The notes under the pieces: model-generated
What the model saw: the letters and a program-made list of their open reading frames with translations, nothing else
Databases searched by the model: none
What the model was told of the DNA's origin: nothing
NCBI GenBank assembly: GCA_963514095.1
Contig: OY741265.1
Coordinates: 26,260,090 to 26,324,089, forward strand
Source of the DNA: Eutrigla gurnardus
Taxonomy: Eukaryota; Chordata; Actinopteri; Perciformes; Triglidae
DNA: 64,000 nucleotides
Reading direction: 5' to 3'
Shown here: positions 25,955 to 37,521 of the stretch, one piece after another
Numbering within the stretch: the stretch's first letter is position 1
How the letters are laid out: every line of letters starts with the position of its first letter
Position numbers and translations under genes: made by a program

Positions 25955-28900
25955 TCATGGTGTCGCTGTGCTAACATCTGCTGGATCAGTCCGGGCGTTC
26001 ACTTGACAGGGCACTCTCTGGTACTGTGGGGAAGCCTTCCTGCAGCTGCTGGTGCAACAGCTCTTCTCGTTGTGGTAAAACCTGCAAGACGAGGCAGAGG
26101 ACACACACACACCCCAGACTGTCAGCACGCCACCCGACATGCCTGTGCATATATTTGATGAGACGGATGTAGATTGTACTTGTTTAGACGCAGCTCCTGG
26201 TCTATCTCCTCCAGAGTCTTCCCTTTGGTCTCTGGCAGCAGGAAGTAGAAGAACACGGCAGCTGCCACAGCGGTCATCCCGTACAAAAGAAACATCTGCG
26301 ACAGGCCGACGGCATCTGTTGATCAGACAGTTCACTTCACTTGGACCGTTGTCAGGAAGAACAGGCCAGCAGTGTTTGATGCAAGAATGGAAATTCATTC
26401 ACAATGCTGTGTGGGAACGTCATTTTAGGATGGCAGGCTGTTCACTGATAAAGTTAGCAACTAGCTAGTGGAGCACTTAGCAGCTGAAGAGCCAGATATT
26501 GCCCTCAGGAGTTGGTGGAGACCCAAAACCGAGCTAAAGGAGGATGGAAATATAGGACTTATTCATCAGGTACTTTTGATCAAAGACGAGGCTGCATTCT
26601 AAGTTGAAGGTATGTTTACATGACAAACATATTGCGTTGTCTGTCGATGAACAGCTCACATGTAATTATTCACTTCAAGGACGAGGTGTAATGATTGCTG
26701 AGAGATGTTAAAGGAACAGCAGTTACAACCGGCACTTTTCCCGCTGTGAAAATGGTGCTTGGGAACTCACCGATAAAATCCAAGAACGTGAATGTGACCA
26801 ACAGGTTGGCAGCCCAGTTGAAGCAGTTGGTGAATGCAAATGCCCTTCCTCTGATGGCAGCTGGAAATATTTCACTCAGGAGCAGCCAGGTCACTGGTCA
26901 GAGAGAAAAAAGCTGCTTAAAGTCCCAGTGAAACACAAGTTAGAGCATCTTTGTCCTCTGTACTGTGAGTCCTTCACATTTGATTAATGGATGAATGTCA
27001 TCACTGGTTGAAACTAGCTTAGGAAACATCCTTTTTTTTGTTTTACGGAAAGAAAATATCCCTGACTTAAGTACAAAAATATGAAGAAATTGATTCATTT
27101 GTCATTATTTTCATATAATAGATGCACAATATGACCGGCGATCTAAAAGGTTTAAAAATCAATTTTTAATTTCATCACAACTTTAATTTCCCAGCTCTAA
27201 TAACACACTATACAGGCTTAATTAGATCATGTTATTTTAAAGACGATAAAGTATCTTTGGATGAAAGAAGCTCATAAATGCAAATGAATTGAAGCTGATA
27301 TTCTAATCAATCTGGCCTTGTTTTTCAAATGCACCATTCAGAATATGAACTCTTGTATCTGTAAGGAGTCCTTGAGTGTTTAGAAAGGCACTCTTAAATA
27401 AAATGTATTATTGTTATTATTATCTACACTTAAAAAAGAGTGAATATACGAACTTGGTCCAAATCCAACGGAGTATGCGCTGACAACCGCCATCATACAC
27501 ACAAGAATGATCCAGTTCACAGCTGTGCCATGGGCGCTGGGAGAAGGCCGGGGGTCCAGGGATTTCTGTCCAACTCCATCCAGAACTACATGTTCCTGTC
27601 GTGTGTCGTTATGAAGGAAAGGCATGTCAACAACTGAGCCGTTGCCATCGGTTAGACGAGGTACATCTGTTCTGTTAATGTTCAGGTCTCCTGAATTACA
27701 AGGCCTCTCAGCATCCATCGACGGATGTCCACTGAGGAGTCCAATCATTATGAGACACAGCGCCATAACGGAGCATCCGCCGATGAGCAGAGGCCTCCGC
27801 CCCACCCGGTCTGAGAACACCATGGAGGTCAGAGTCACGACCACTTTGACCAACCCCAGGCCCACCGACGCCAGCACTGCCGAGGCGTTGCTCTGAAAGC
27901 CCACTGAGTGGAAGATGGTGGAGGCGTAGAGAAGAAGATTGGGCTGACCCGTGAACTGCTGAAACAGCACCAGCCCGAGGCCGATCACTGTCCGAGTCCT
28001 CATGTTGTCTTTACGCTGGAAAAGGCTCATGCTGCTGTACTGGACCTTCTGGAGTTCCACTCTGGGTGAGACGGTTGAGTCATCTGCTTCTTGGTTTCCT
28101 GCAGTGCTCATGAGGTCACAATATCTTTGGCCTTGAGATTCCTTAGTGCTGGAGGGAAGAAACCAGATAGAGACCAGCTGAATCAGAGTGGGTACTACGG
28201 CTAACCCAAACATCCACTTCCACCCTCTTTTAGCGTCAGACAGGATGTAGTTCACGCCATAAGCTGCCAGGATGCCCACAGTGATCCCGGCTTCGTACAG
28301 CGTTACCAGGAAGCCTCTGCGGTCCGGGGTTACCATCTCGGACACAAAGATGCAGCAGGACATGGAGGATATACACATGGCGAAGCCCACGATCATCCTG
28401 CCCACCACCAGTGCAGAATAGGAGCTGATGAGCAGGACTAGGCTGCCGGTCAGGATCAAGACGTTGCTGAGGAGGATGGAGTTCCTGCGGCCCCGATGGT
28501 CGATCAAGAAGCCGCCCACGATGGAGGCAAGCAGGGCTCCGAGCAGCAAAGAGCTGACCAGAGCCTCCTGCTGGACACACGAGAGCCTGAACTCTGCCCT
28601 GAGCTGCAGCAAAGCCCCGGAGATGATGCCCAACTCATAACCAAAGACCAGGCCGCCCAGAGTGGACACCACGCTGGCCAACAGGAGGACGGAGACACCT
28701 GGGAGGGAGGAAAACATTCAGATGGTTTTAGACAACAAAAGAAATACATTTGCAAACCAGAATCATTTCTGTGGTGAGTTGATGAATTTTACATGAGTGC
28801 AGTACCACTAATGTCCACTAGATGAGGACTTCAAAAGATCAGCAGTTCCATTGTTATTCATAAAAAAAAAGAAAATAAATACGGCAAATTTGTACATGGG

Positions 28901-30108
28901 GGGGGGGGGGGGGGGGGTTATCTACAGCGGACCTTTTACAGTCACTTACATGCAGATTTATAGACTGTAGAAAAACATTTGACAATGTAGCATCAGACTG
29001 ATCAGGATTTATACTTTAAGAGATTATCTTGCTGGTGAGATTAGAACAGATTAAACCAGCATGACAAATCCATGAGACAAGAACCTTTTGTTCATATACA
29101 AACAGCACAAGTGGAATCAATTCTTAACTCCGGTACAGATAGAAATGAGCTAAAGATTTCTGGTGTTTTTATGTATTTACTCAAAGCTCAATTGAAATAC
29201 ATCCAAACCATAGACTCTATATATTAAGTGGACATGGTCATCATGAAGTCATCCATGGGTTAGTGGACTACAGTTCAGCCTCAAGTTAGGCATTTAGGCA
29301 ACCGGTGAAGGAAGTGAGCACCCCGAGCAGCAGCCTTGGATCTGGATCCAATTGAGTTCAAGTAATTTTAGTAGCTAAATACATTTATAGCGTGTTAGCG
29401 AAAGTAGCGGTAGGCCTGTCAATCACAAGGTAGCCCCACCCGAAAGCATCCCCTGCATTCTGGTCTGTTGGACCATAATGTACTAAATGAACATCATGCT
29501 GGATTGAAGAAGACGTGAAACTAGAGATTGAGACCATAAACTCATGTTTACAATGTTTACTGAGATAATACATCAAGAGAGAAGTAGGACCATTTTCTCA
29601 TAGACTTCTATACAACCAGAGGAGTCGCCCCCTGGTGGCCAGCAGAGATAATGACAGTTTAAGGCACTGCTGCCAGGGCCACACGGTGGTGTCTTAGGTA
29701 GCACGGTTGCCTCACAGCGAGAGGGACTTGGGTTTGAATCCTGGTTTGGGCTTGTTGCATCTTAATTTTGTGAATAAATAATACACATTCATCACCCTAA
29801 CGGTTCTGCAGCTGCACCTGACAGGAAGCTGTGTCTTTCATGTGCAGCGTCTATTAACAGAAATGCAAATAAGGCAAACAGAAATCCTACTAAAAGCCAG
29901 TGAATCTCAATACCGATTAAAGCGCGTCTCGTCTTCCATTCTTACACATGAACACATGAAGCTGAGAACAGTTCCTTACTGACTGCAGTTGTAAAACCTG
30001 TCAGTTAAGTTTCTTTGCACATTTGATTGATTTGATTTGGTTTTTACGGTCTTGAAGGACACTTGCAGCGTAGCATTCCTTACTAAACCTTACTAATAAC
30101 TTACCCAT
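25955..30108 (-). CDS. slc2a10: Facilitated glucose transporter member 10 (GLUT10)
   Basis: A class III GLUT of the major facilitator superfamily. In mammals it is linked to glucose and dehydroascorbate transport in internal membranes, and its loss causes arterial tortuosity. Five coding exons: 30105-30108 (ATGG only), 27454-28698, 26771-26893, 26180-26315, 25955-26081. They total 544 aa against 541 in human, and the first intron falls after ATGG as in human SLC2A10. Visible features are GYELGIISGALL in TM1, DHRGRR after TM2, YEAGITVGI in TM5, QQFTGQPN in TM7, DRVGRR after TM8, a long exofacial loop 9 with possible N-glycosylation sites (NRT, NGS, NDT), and LLPETKGKTLEEID at the end of TM12. 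Exon 2 needs the weak donor a|gttcgt to keep FGPMTWLLLSEIF in frame; a stronger-looking gt four bases on breaks the frame. The last exon encodes a diverged tail ending STATP. Confidence 0.95.
27376..27425 (-). repeat. SINE/LINE-like tail in slc2a10 intron
   Basis: The motif gagtgtttagaaaggcac followed by an (AAT/TTA)-rich tail resembles the 3' ends of fish elements at 50911-50957 and 58088-58130. It is only a short relic. Confidence 0.3.
28898..28917 (+). repeat. Poly-G run (20 bases)
   Basis: A homopolymer run just upstream of slc2a10 exon 2, in intron 1. Its length is uncertain in most sequencing chemistries. Confidence 0.9.
29209..29672. repeat. Dispersed fish repeat in slc2a10 intron 1
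   Basis: It starts with a catagactctatatattaag motif and ends near gtcgccccctggtggccagc. Both motifs recur widely in fish introns by my recollection. A related left part is seen at 1404-1500 and a trace at 39427. Class is not clear. Confidence 0.35.
29684..29760 (+). repeat. tRNA-derived SINE head
   Basis: The sequence cacggtggtgtcttaggtag, then gttgcctcacagcgagag, then gggtttgaatcctgg matches the tRNA-like head (A box, then B box ggtttgaatcc) of DANA/mermaid-type fish SINEs. The body after the head is lost. Confidence 0.55.
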
Positions 30109-31760
30109 TGTTTCAGTCCTGCAGTCACATCTCAGTCAGGCAGGTTCTCCTTGGAAGACATCGTCTGGGAAATACAAGCAAAACTTAGGGAAATCATATC
30201 AACACGGACAACCTCCAGCTCCTGCGGTGCTCTCCTGGTGTCCTGCTGCTCATAGAAAAGACAAGGGAGCCCACAAGAGCCTGTTGCAGCCCTGTCGCCA
30301 TGACAACCATCTTGTTGATTGCCCCGATTTCATTAGGGAGTCCACTTGAGATGGGCTCAATTACATTTATGGCTGTTCTGCAATCAGTTAGCTTGTTTGA
30401 TGCTTAAATTATTATGAATAAAATCAGCTGAAAAAACATTTAAATGTAATATTTAAAACTCCAAACAATATCCAGATGAACACACTCTTCCACCATTAAA
30501 GGTTCCTGTTACACTTATAGTATCATAGCTATTCAGACAGTTTCAATTTGATCAACAATCCTTTTTATTTATTTATTTTTCATTGTATTTAACTTTTATT
30601 TTTCCCGGGATAGTCGTGGAAGTCGTGGCCAAGATGGCGACATAAAGGTTTCACATGAAAAACAAAACAACAACATGTGATATGGTCGAAATATTCCCAA
30701 TTTAAATTAAAGGATTATTAACATTGTTACAGGGAAGCAAATTGAATGAAAAGAACATCCCAATAACATTGCTATGGTATGCTTTGTGATTATTTTCTTT
30801 ACTGATTAACCTGTCAATTATTTTTCTCATTAATCTACTAATTCAAGAAGTGGTCTTCAAATTGCTCCAACAAAAATGGTTGAAGCTCAAACATATTGAA
30901 TTAACAAGAATATAAACCAGAGAAAGGCAAAGCTGTAACCAAACCCTCCCGTCTATAGAATCCACCAAATATTACAGTTTATATGACAAGTTTACCATCT
31001 GCTGTATGGAAATGCACAAACTATTGTTTGTAAATGCAAACCCCTGCTGAGTCGAGTCTAGAGTGTAAACTGGTTTATCCAGTGGGAGGAAGTATTCACA
31101 TCCTCAAATAAAAGTAATACAAAAAATATATTTAAAAAAATAAATAAATACTTTAACTTGAGTAAAAGATGTGGAGATGTGATACTACTTGAGCAAACTT
31201 GGAAGTATCAAAAGTAATAATGCAGCAGAATTAACTGTCTGCGTTTTGTTTGCCTCATTTTAATGTCAAAGCGGATGTAACTGCTTCACAGAGTGCTGCT
31301 GGGGAATCCATGAAGCATTCAATAATATGCTGTGAGCTCGTTTGCGTTTTGTATGTAAATGTTGAAAGGAAAAAACGGTAGCGGAGTAAGAAGTAGTCCC
31401 AGTCAGTGGTTGTCCCGTTCCAGCAGCGGGGCCGTCTCACCTTAGTGAAGAGAACAGTTAGCACGGTCTCCCTGCTCCTCCGTTATTATCCACCGACGGT
31501 CCATCAGCGGGACGCACGCGCGCAGCCCCGCGTGCCCCGAGGTCACGTTAATCCGCCGCGGACGTGCTGGATGTCCGGCTACGAGGCGTGGAGCAGGAAC
31601 GCGCCTCGCCAGCAGCTCGCGTCGGGGAGAGATGCTCCGGGAACACGGCGGGAGCTCCGAGCAGCGACGTGGCAGCGGTGTCGAGTTGCAAGCGGGGAAA
31701 CTTGTTGGCGAAGTTTTGACGCCAGGGGTCGATAAGTGTCCAAGTTTCCCGAGAAGGCAA
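30109..31760 (-). promoter_or_regulatory. slc2a10: Upstream region of slc2a10
   Basis: Two readings are possible. Transcription may begin just upstream of the ATGG exon (30110-30300). Alternatively, a CpG-rich patch at about 31400-31760 may hold a 5' untranslated exon, since on the minus strand it contains a good donor (actaag|gtgaga, last exon base about 31443). An AG at 30119-30120 could be its acceptor, but that would leave only 18 bases of exon. The stretch 30300-31380 between them shows nothing else. Confidence 0.3.
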
Positions 31761-31899
31761 GTCCCGAAGAGGCTGACCCGGGGTCAGTTCACTTCCAGCA
31801 GCCCGGTGCAACGTAAATACAGTGTCGTGTGCTTCGAACATATACATGGACATAAACATATATATCTCCAATAGGATACACTGAACTATACTGTCCGGA

Positions 31900-32300
31900 A
31901 ATCATCACACTGTTGACTATTTTTCATCAAAACACTTTTAAAATCACAATAAAACTTAAAAGTAATAGTAGGCCTAGTGTGGCATTACTAACATGTACTT
32001 ATGTCAACTTTAGATATATTTTTAAATATGCTCAAAATTAACAATGCACTAGTAGTATATTTATAAAATGTATTATTCAGAATAAGCCATGTTCATGCAA
32101 TTACTAATAACATTGCTTATATATTAGCAAGACATTCAATACATTTTATACTCGTAGCCAAAGCAAACTTTCATTTCATTAATCCAACATGTATATCAGT
32201 ACACACATGAGTACACTTGAAGTTAGCACACAAAAGAACACAAATACACTTCAAAGTGTACTTGTATACCATTTATATACTACATAAATATGAATTAAAT
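31900..32300. other. AT-rich spacer, nothing recognised
   Basis: Low-complexity AT-rich sequence with no ORF, splice signals or clear repeat borders. Confidence 0.4.
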
Positions 32301-32304
32301 ATAG

Positions 32305-33402
32305 GTGAGGAAAGGTGGGGCGAAGGCAGGGTTCACCCTGGACAGGTAACCAGTCTATCACAGGGCTGACATGTACAGACAGACAGGTAACCAGTCTATC
32401 ACAGGGCTGACATGTAGAGACAGACAGGTAACCAGTCTATCACAGGGCTGACATGTAGAGACAGACAGGTAACCAGCCTATCACAGGGCTGACATGTAGA
32501 GACAGACAGGTAACCAGTCTATCACAGGGCCGACATGTAGAGACAGACAGGTAACCAGTCTATCACAGGGCTGACATGTAGAGACAGACAGGTAACCAGT
32601 CTATCACAGGGCCGACATGTAGAGACAGACAGGTAACCAGTCTATCACAGGGCCGACATGTAGAGACAGACAGGTAACCAGTCTATCACAGGGCTGACAT
32701 GTAGAGACAGACAGGTAACCAGTCTATCACAGGGCTGATATTTAGAGACAGACAGGTAACCAGTCTATCACAGGGCCGACATGTAGAGACAGACAGGTAA
32801 CCAGTCTATCACAGGGCCGACATGTAGAGACAGACAGGTAACCAGTCTATCACAGGGAGACATGTAGAGACAGACAGGTAATCAGTCTATCACAGGGCTG
32901 ACATGTAGAGACAGACAGGTAACCAGTCTATCACAGGGCTGACATGTAGAGACAGACAGGTAACCAGTCTATCAACATGTAGAGACAGACAGGTAACCAG
33001 TCTATCACAGGACCAACATGTAGAGACAGACAGGTAACCAGTCTATCACAGGGCCGACATGTAGAGACAGACAGGTAACCAGTCTATCACAGGACCAACA
33101 TGTAGAGACAGACAGGTAACCAGTCTATCACAGGGCCGACATGTAGAGACAGACAGGTAACCAGTCTATCACAGGGCTGACATGTAGAGACAGACAGGTA
33201 ACCAGTCTATCACAGGGCCGACATGTAGAGACAGACAGGTAACCAGTCTATCACAGGACCAACATGTAGAGACAGACAGGTAACCAGTCTATCACAGGGC
33301 CGACATGTAGAGACAGACAGGTAACCATCCTGCATGTCTTTGGACTGTGGGAGGAAGCCGGAGAACCCGGAGAGAACCCACGCTAACACAGGGAGAACAT
33401 GA
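32305..33402. repeat. Dispersed repeat with an expanded 41-bp minisatellite
   Basis: A unit of 41 bp (core ggtaaccagtctatcacagg, then gctgacatgtagagacagac) is repeated about 24 times between roughly 32339 and 33326. Most copies differ only at ggctgac/ggccgac/gaccaac, and a few are shortened. The flanks (cagggttcaccctggacagg on the left; tttggactgtgggaggaagc on the right) belong to a very common fish dispersed repeat. The array therefore looks like an internal expansion of one such copy. Confidence 0.85.
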
Positions 33403-34319
33403 AGTATTCATTTTAAAAACGTATTTATTGAAAGATATTGACATGAAGTAGTTATTAGTTTCCGCTCCACCGGGATCAGCTGCATCAGTAATAATAATCT
33501 CACGATAATATAACATTGAGAGGTTATGCAGGTCTAGTGCATAATGAGGCGTTGAATGTAGAGCACTGACTTGAACATAGTATTTTTACATTTCAGTACT
33601 TAAAATGAAGTAAAAGATGTTAATACTTCACTGTACAATTGAAACTATTGGCATTGCTGTGACTCTTAAACTGACTGAATGCAATTTTTAATAATAATAA
33701 ATAACTGCATCAGTCTTGTCTAAGCCTCAATCGAGCATCGTTTTGTTGAAACCATGCTGTGTGGTGATGCTAAAGATCATTTTACACATCGCAAATGATA
33801 AAGTTTGGAATTAAGAGAATTATCTATATTTTTCAGTTGTAGCATTTATCATTTTGGGGTTTTGAGCATGTACGTCTGCTGAACAGTTTTGGTTAAGATT
33901 CCTCCAACAGCAGTCACCTGTAGACACCTGTCTAGTTCTACTAGAGTCACTATAAGTACAATAGCTGCAGCAGTAATAGCCGTGACTCATGGTACTTGTA
34001 CTAGGAATGGTAATAGAACACCTGTAGATAAAGTAGCAGCAGTGATATGAATAGTGACAGTAACTCGCGGTAGCACAAGCATGTTTAATGTCATTTTTAC
34101 AAGAATGATTCTCATTAAATGTGTTGCTGTGTGCAGTGACCCGCTCCATCGGCTAGTTTCTTCCTGGAAGGTCAGAGGTCAGAAGAGCACCTGAGCATCA
34201 ACGAGTCCTTCCTGCAGCCCCCTCCAACGTGATGCCTCATCCACACACTGATCACCACATAAAGAGTACACAGTCCGATGCGGTCTGCCTCCATGAAAAG
34301 AAAAAACAAACAACGCCGT

Positions 34320-35835
34320 TCATTTCTTCTTGCCCGCTCTCTTCCCCTCTCCTTTCTTTGGTTTCCCTTTTCCTCTCAGTTTCCTCAGGCGACGCATCTC
34401 CTCCTTGAAGTCTTCATGCTCGTCTCTGAGAGGGAAGAGCAAACATACTGCTGGGTTAGGTCCACGCGACCGCTCCCAGTTTGTCTTTTTAACTGAAACG
34501 ACATTCTCGCTCTCTCATTCACTTCACTGGGTTTTTATCACTGAACTAACTCAACTCTTCCTGCATAGATGTTTCACTTTAACATCCATCCAGCAGCTCT
34601 AAGGGATACTACCTCCTCATCCTGGTAGCTCTCAATGGGAAACACTCGGATTGAGTTTCACTGACAGTTACTAAGAGAGTAACTAAACCCCAAATCACTT
34701 CTTTCAGCTGAAAACCAGTGTAACTGCGTATTTAGTCATGTTGTTGATGGATGCGGGACCAAATCTTGACATGTAAGTGCAAAGTATTTGAATTCTACAT
34801 ATTGTGTTATAAATATACATAGCCACTGCTCTCGAATGGTTGAAACCTGGCTACTGATATTTAATTTTGCTATTGGGCTGATCTGGAGCCAGATCCAGCC
34901 ATCGTTCGTGTCCAACCATCAGCAGCTAACCCCCACGTCTCTGCAGACATCGGAGAGAGGAGAGTCAGTGAAGAGTCGCCCTGACCCGTTCAGTTAGCTT
35001 GAGAAATGCTAATTGCTAACACTCATGGCTAACATACACATATCCAGGCCTCAAATTCACAAATGTTAACAAGAGTTTAAACTGTATTTTGTCACTATAA
35101 CAGACGTTTACAGCACTAACCTAACCATAATCAGGACAATAGCCAGCATGCAGAGATTAGCATAATCTTATCGAAAGGACCGTCTGAACGGCAAATTAAA
35201 AACGGTGGAGTCTGATTACAAGTTAAAGTAACGTAGACCAAGTCCAGCAGTTCATGCGGTGCCTTTTATGCTTTGTAACTGTAGCATGAAATCAGCAAGG
35301 AATTAACATGCTAGCTAGCTAACAAGCCAGCCCCTGAATGAGTTAAAAAGACAGCTTAATGCTCAAGCTACAGACTGGAACCTTCCGACACCAGATAATT
35401 AGTCAATAACCCTGATGCACCAGACTTTGTAAAGCTAATGGTTTCATTGAAAGAACTCCTGTGCTGCAACTGTAACGCTATGCTCAAACTCAAACTCTGG
35501 GGTTTAGTTACTCTTTAACAATCACAGTCCAAAACCATGACTTTTGGTAATGAATCTGTCACATGCATGCACATATGTTTACATGCATATTATGGGATGG
35601 CTGGGCCGTTTCTATGTTACCTGAACAGTCCCATGAACCTGAGCTTCTGGGTCATGGAGTAGTAAATCTTGTGGTGTGGGTACCACTCATACACCTCCTT
35701 CCTCTTGGCCATGGGAGGCTCCTGGAACAGCTGGACCACCTTCATCGATCTGGAGTCTGTTGGACGCACAACCCCCCCAAAGATCTGTGCGCTCAGTCTG
35801 GCCATGCGCACGGCGTAACCGGACAGACCGGCCAT
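34320..35835 (-). CDS. mrps33: Mitochondrial small ribosomal subunit protein mS33
   Basis: mS33 is a vertebrate-type protein of the small mitoribosomal subunit, acting in mitochondrial translation. Two coding exons, 35621-35835 and 34320-34425, join in phase 2 to give 106 aa, the same length as human MRPS33. The N-terminal block LSGYAVRMARLSAQIFGG, the central KRKEVYEWYPHH and RFMGLFRDEHEDF are family hallmarks. The C-terminus is very basic (RKLRGKGKPKKGEGKRAGKKK). The start ATG follows an acceptor only two bases upstream, so the leader is mostly in a separate exon, probably near 36731-36930. Introns of 1.2 and about 0.9 kb contain nothing notable. Confidence 0.95.
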
Positions 35836-36730
35836 GACTGTGGAGCAGAGAGACTGTGAGAATATAAACGCCCAAACATTAAAACGCCAAATAGTCCCTG
35901 GTGCTCTGGACTGTGCAATTCTTTTCCATCATACCTAATAGTAAGCCGAGTATGTTTAGGCCCTTAAATTTGAACGGATGTTTTCATACATGTTGAACCA
36001 TGAGAGTGTAAGAGAAAGTTGACCCACATTCGCCGGCCACTCCTCCTGAAGATACAGATATCTAACACATGAATCCTTAAGGGATTTCCCCGTTTCATCT
36101 CAAGTATCACTTTTCTTTTTGTTTGGCATCACATCACTGAAAAACTAAAAATGTAAATGAAATCCTACAAGAAAGGAGGCCAAGTTAGAAAAAATGTGTA
36201 GTGAAAAAATGTCAGTTTCATGACCAAATACAGACATCTGTGGTAACTCACTGCTAATAAAGAGTTCAAGCTGAAGAAGTGGAATATTTCACAGTATCAT
36301 AATCATTCCTACACTACGCCCGGTCACTGGCGGTCAGCCTCAGCATGCTAGCACAGGTGAAGACTAAGTCCTGAGCTCTGAAGAACCAGTGGCTTGGTCT
36401 GGTGCTGTTGCCTGAATCCGTATCAGCTAGAAACGAGGGCCTGCCAGTTCATTGATGTCCACTAGACGTCGGTGTGTTGTATAAACTGGCCTCAGTGGAG
36501 CCACACAGCAACGAGAGGTGAGCAAAGCCGTTTATTCTAGCGATCACACAGCATTAAAACACATTACAGACATATTTGGAGGTGTGAAATTAAAAATACG
36601 CTTTACAGGTAGAACAAACAGCCGGCCGGTGTCTGGTGTCTAACTAGCGACCTTACTGCCAGTCTGGTCATGTTCCTGTTGATGGAAAACCACGACGAAG
36701 AACAGTGACGTGACAACATGGCGTCCTACC

Positions 36731-37521
36731 TGTAGCCTGCGAGGAGGAGCACACCGTCTTCTTAGAGAAACACTCGACACAACGAGGAAATGCTCTTCAC
36801 TCGACTAAATGACTACTCGTGTACTAACTAACATAACCTTCACACGCCACACTGCCATCACAAGCTGTACTACGCATGACACAGTTCCCGTAGAGCTGAT
36901 TGGTTAGTTGCGCTCACTTCCGGTTTCTCGGTAAAGTGGTATATAATTTCCAACACGATGCATGCTTTATTATTTGCACATAAACGTGTCAATTATTCTT
37001 CAATAAATCTTACGTCGACGCAGACAGTATGTCCCGGTCGATGAATTCTGACGTGCATCAAGCGCTAGAAGGAAGTCCGTCGTTCTTAAGAGGTCCGTGT
37101 GTTTGACAGGTTTCACACAAGGTTCCGGTTAACAGTCTGTTGTCGTTCAGACACCAGGGCATATGTGAATTGTGTGATATTCTATGATATATATTCTTCA
37201 ACGCAAGAGAAGACCTCCTGCTCCACACAGACCACCTACCTGTTCACAGGGCTCAGGTCGTATTCAAGGAACACATTTACAGTAACAAAACAACTGAATG
37301 TACGATCAAAAGTACAAAAATGAAGAGGAATAACCAAACAAAAAGTGGTCAATTAAAGCACGTACATATTCCTATACGAAATAGTTAAGGTAAGAAGTAA
37401 CATAACATTTTCTCTTTTCGTTTGGCAATGTCACTGATGTCCGCTAGGTGGCAGCCTGTAGGAACAGAGCAGAGGAAGCAGGAGGACAGAAGGCGGGAGA
37501 AGAAGAGGAGCGGAAGTAAAC
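36731..37521. promoter_or_regulatory. Probable shared promoter region of mrps33 and tp53rk
   Basis: On the minus strand a donor (ctacag|gtagga, last exon base 36730) marks a likely 5' untranslated exon of mrps33. The tp53rk start codon lies at 37522 on the other strand. The genes are head-to-head with under 800 bp between the mrps33 donor and the tp53rk ATG, which suggests a bidirectional promoter. There is no TATA box in an obvious place. Confidence 0.45.

Noticed and set aside
26139..26468. 109-aa + frame over the end of slc2a10
   Set aside because: It is antisense to slc2a10 exon 4 and the adjacent intron.
32339..33326. Regularly spaced repeats that look like a CRISPR array
   Set aside because: There are no unique spacers. 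The whole 41-bp unit repeats in tandem within a fish dispersed repeat in a eukaryotic genome.
33820..34149. 109-aa Ser/Tyr/Cys-rich minus frame
   Set aside because: Low-complexity translation of (cag/tac)-like sequence with no homologous features; it lies in the 3' flank of mrps33.
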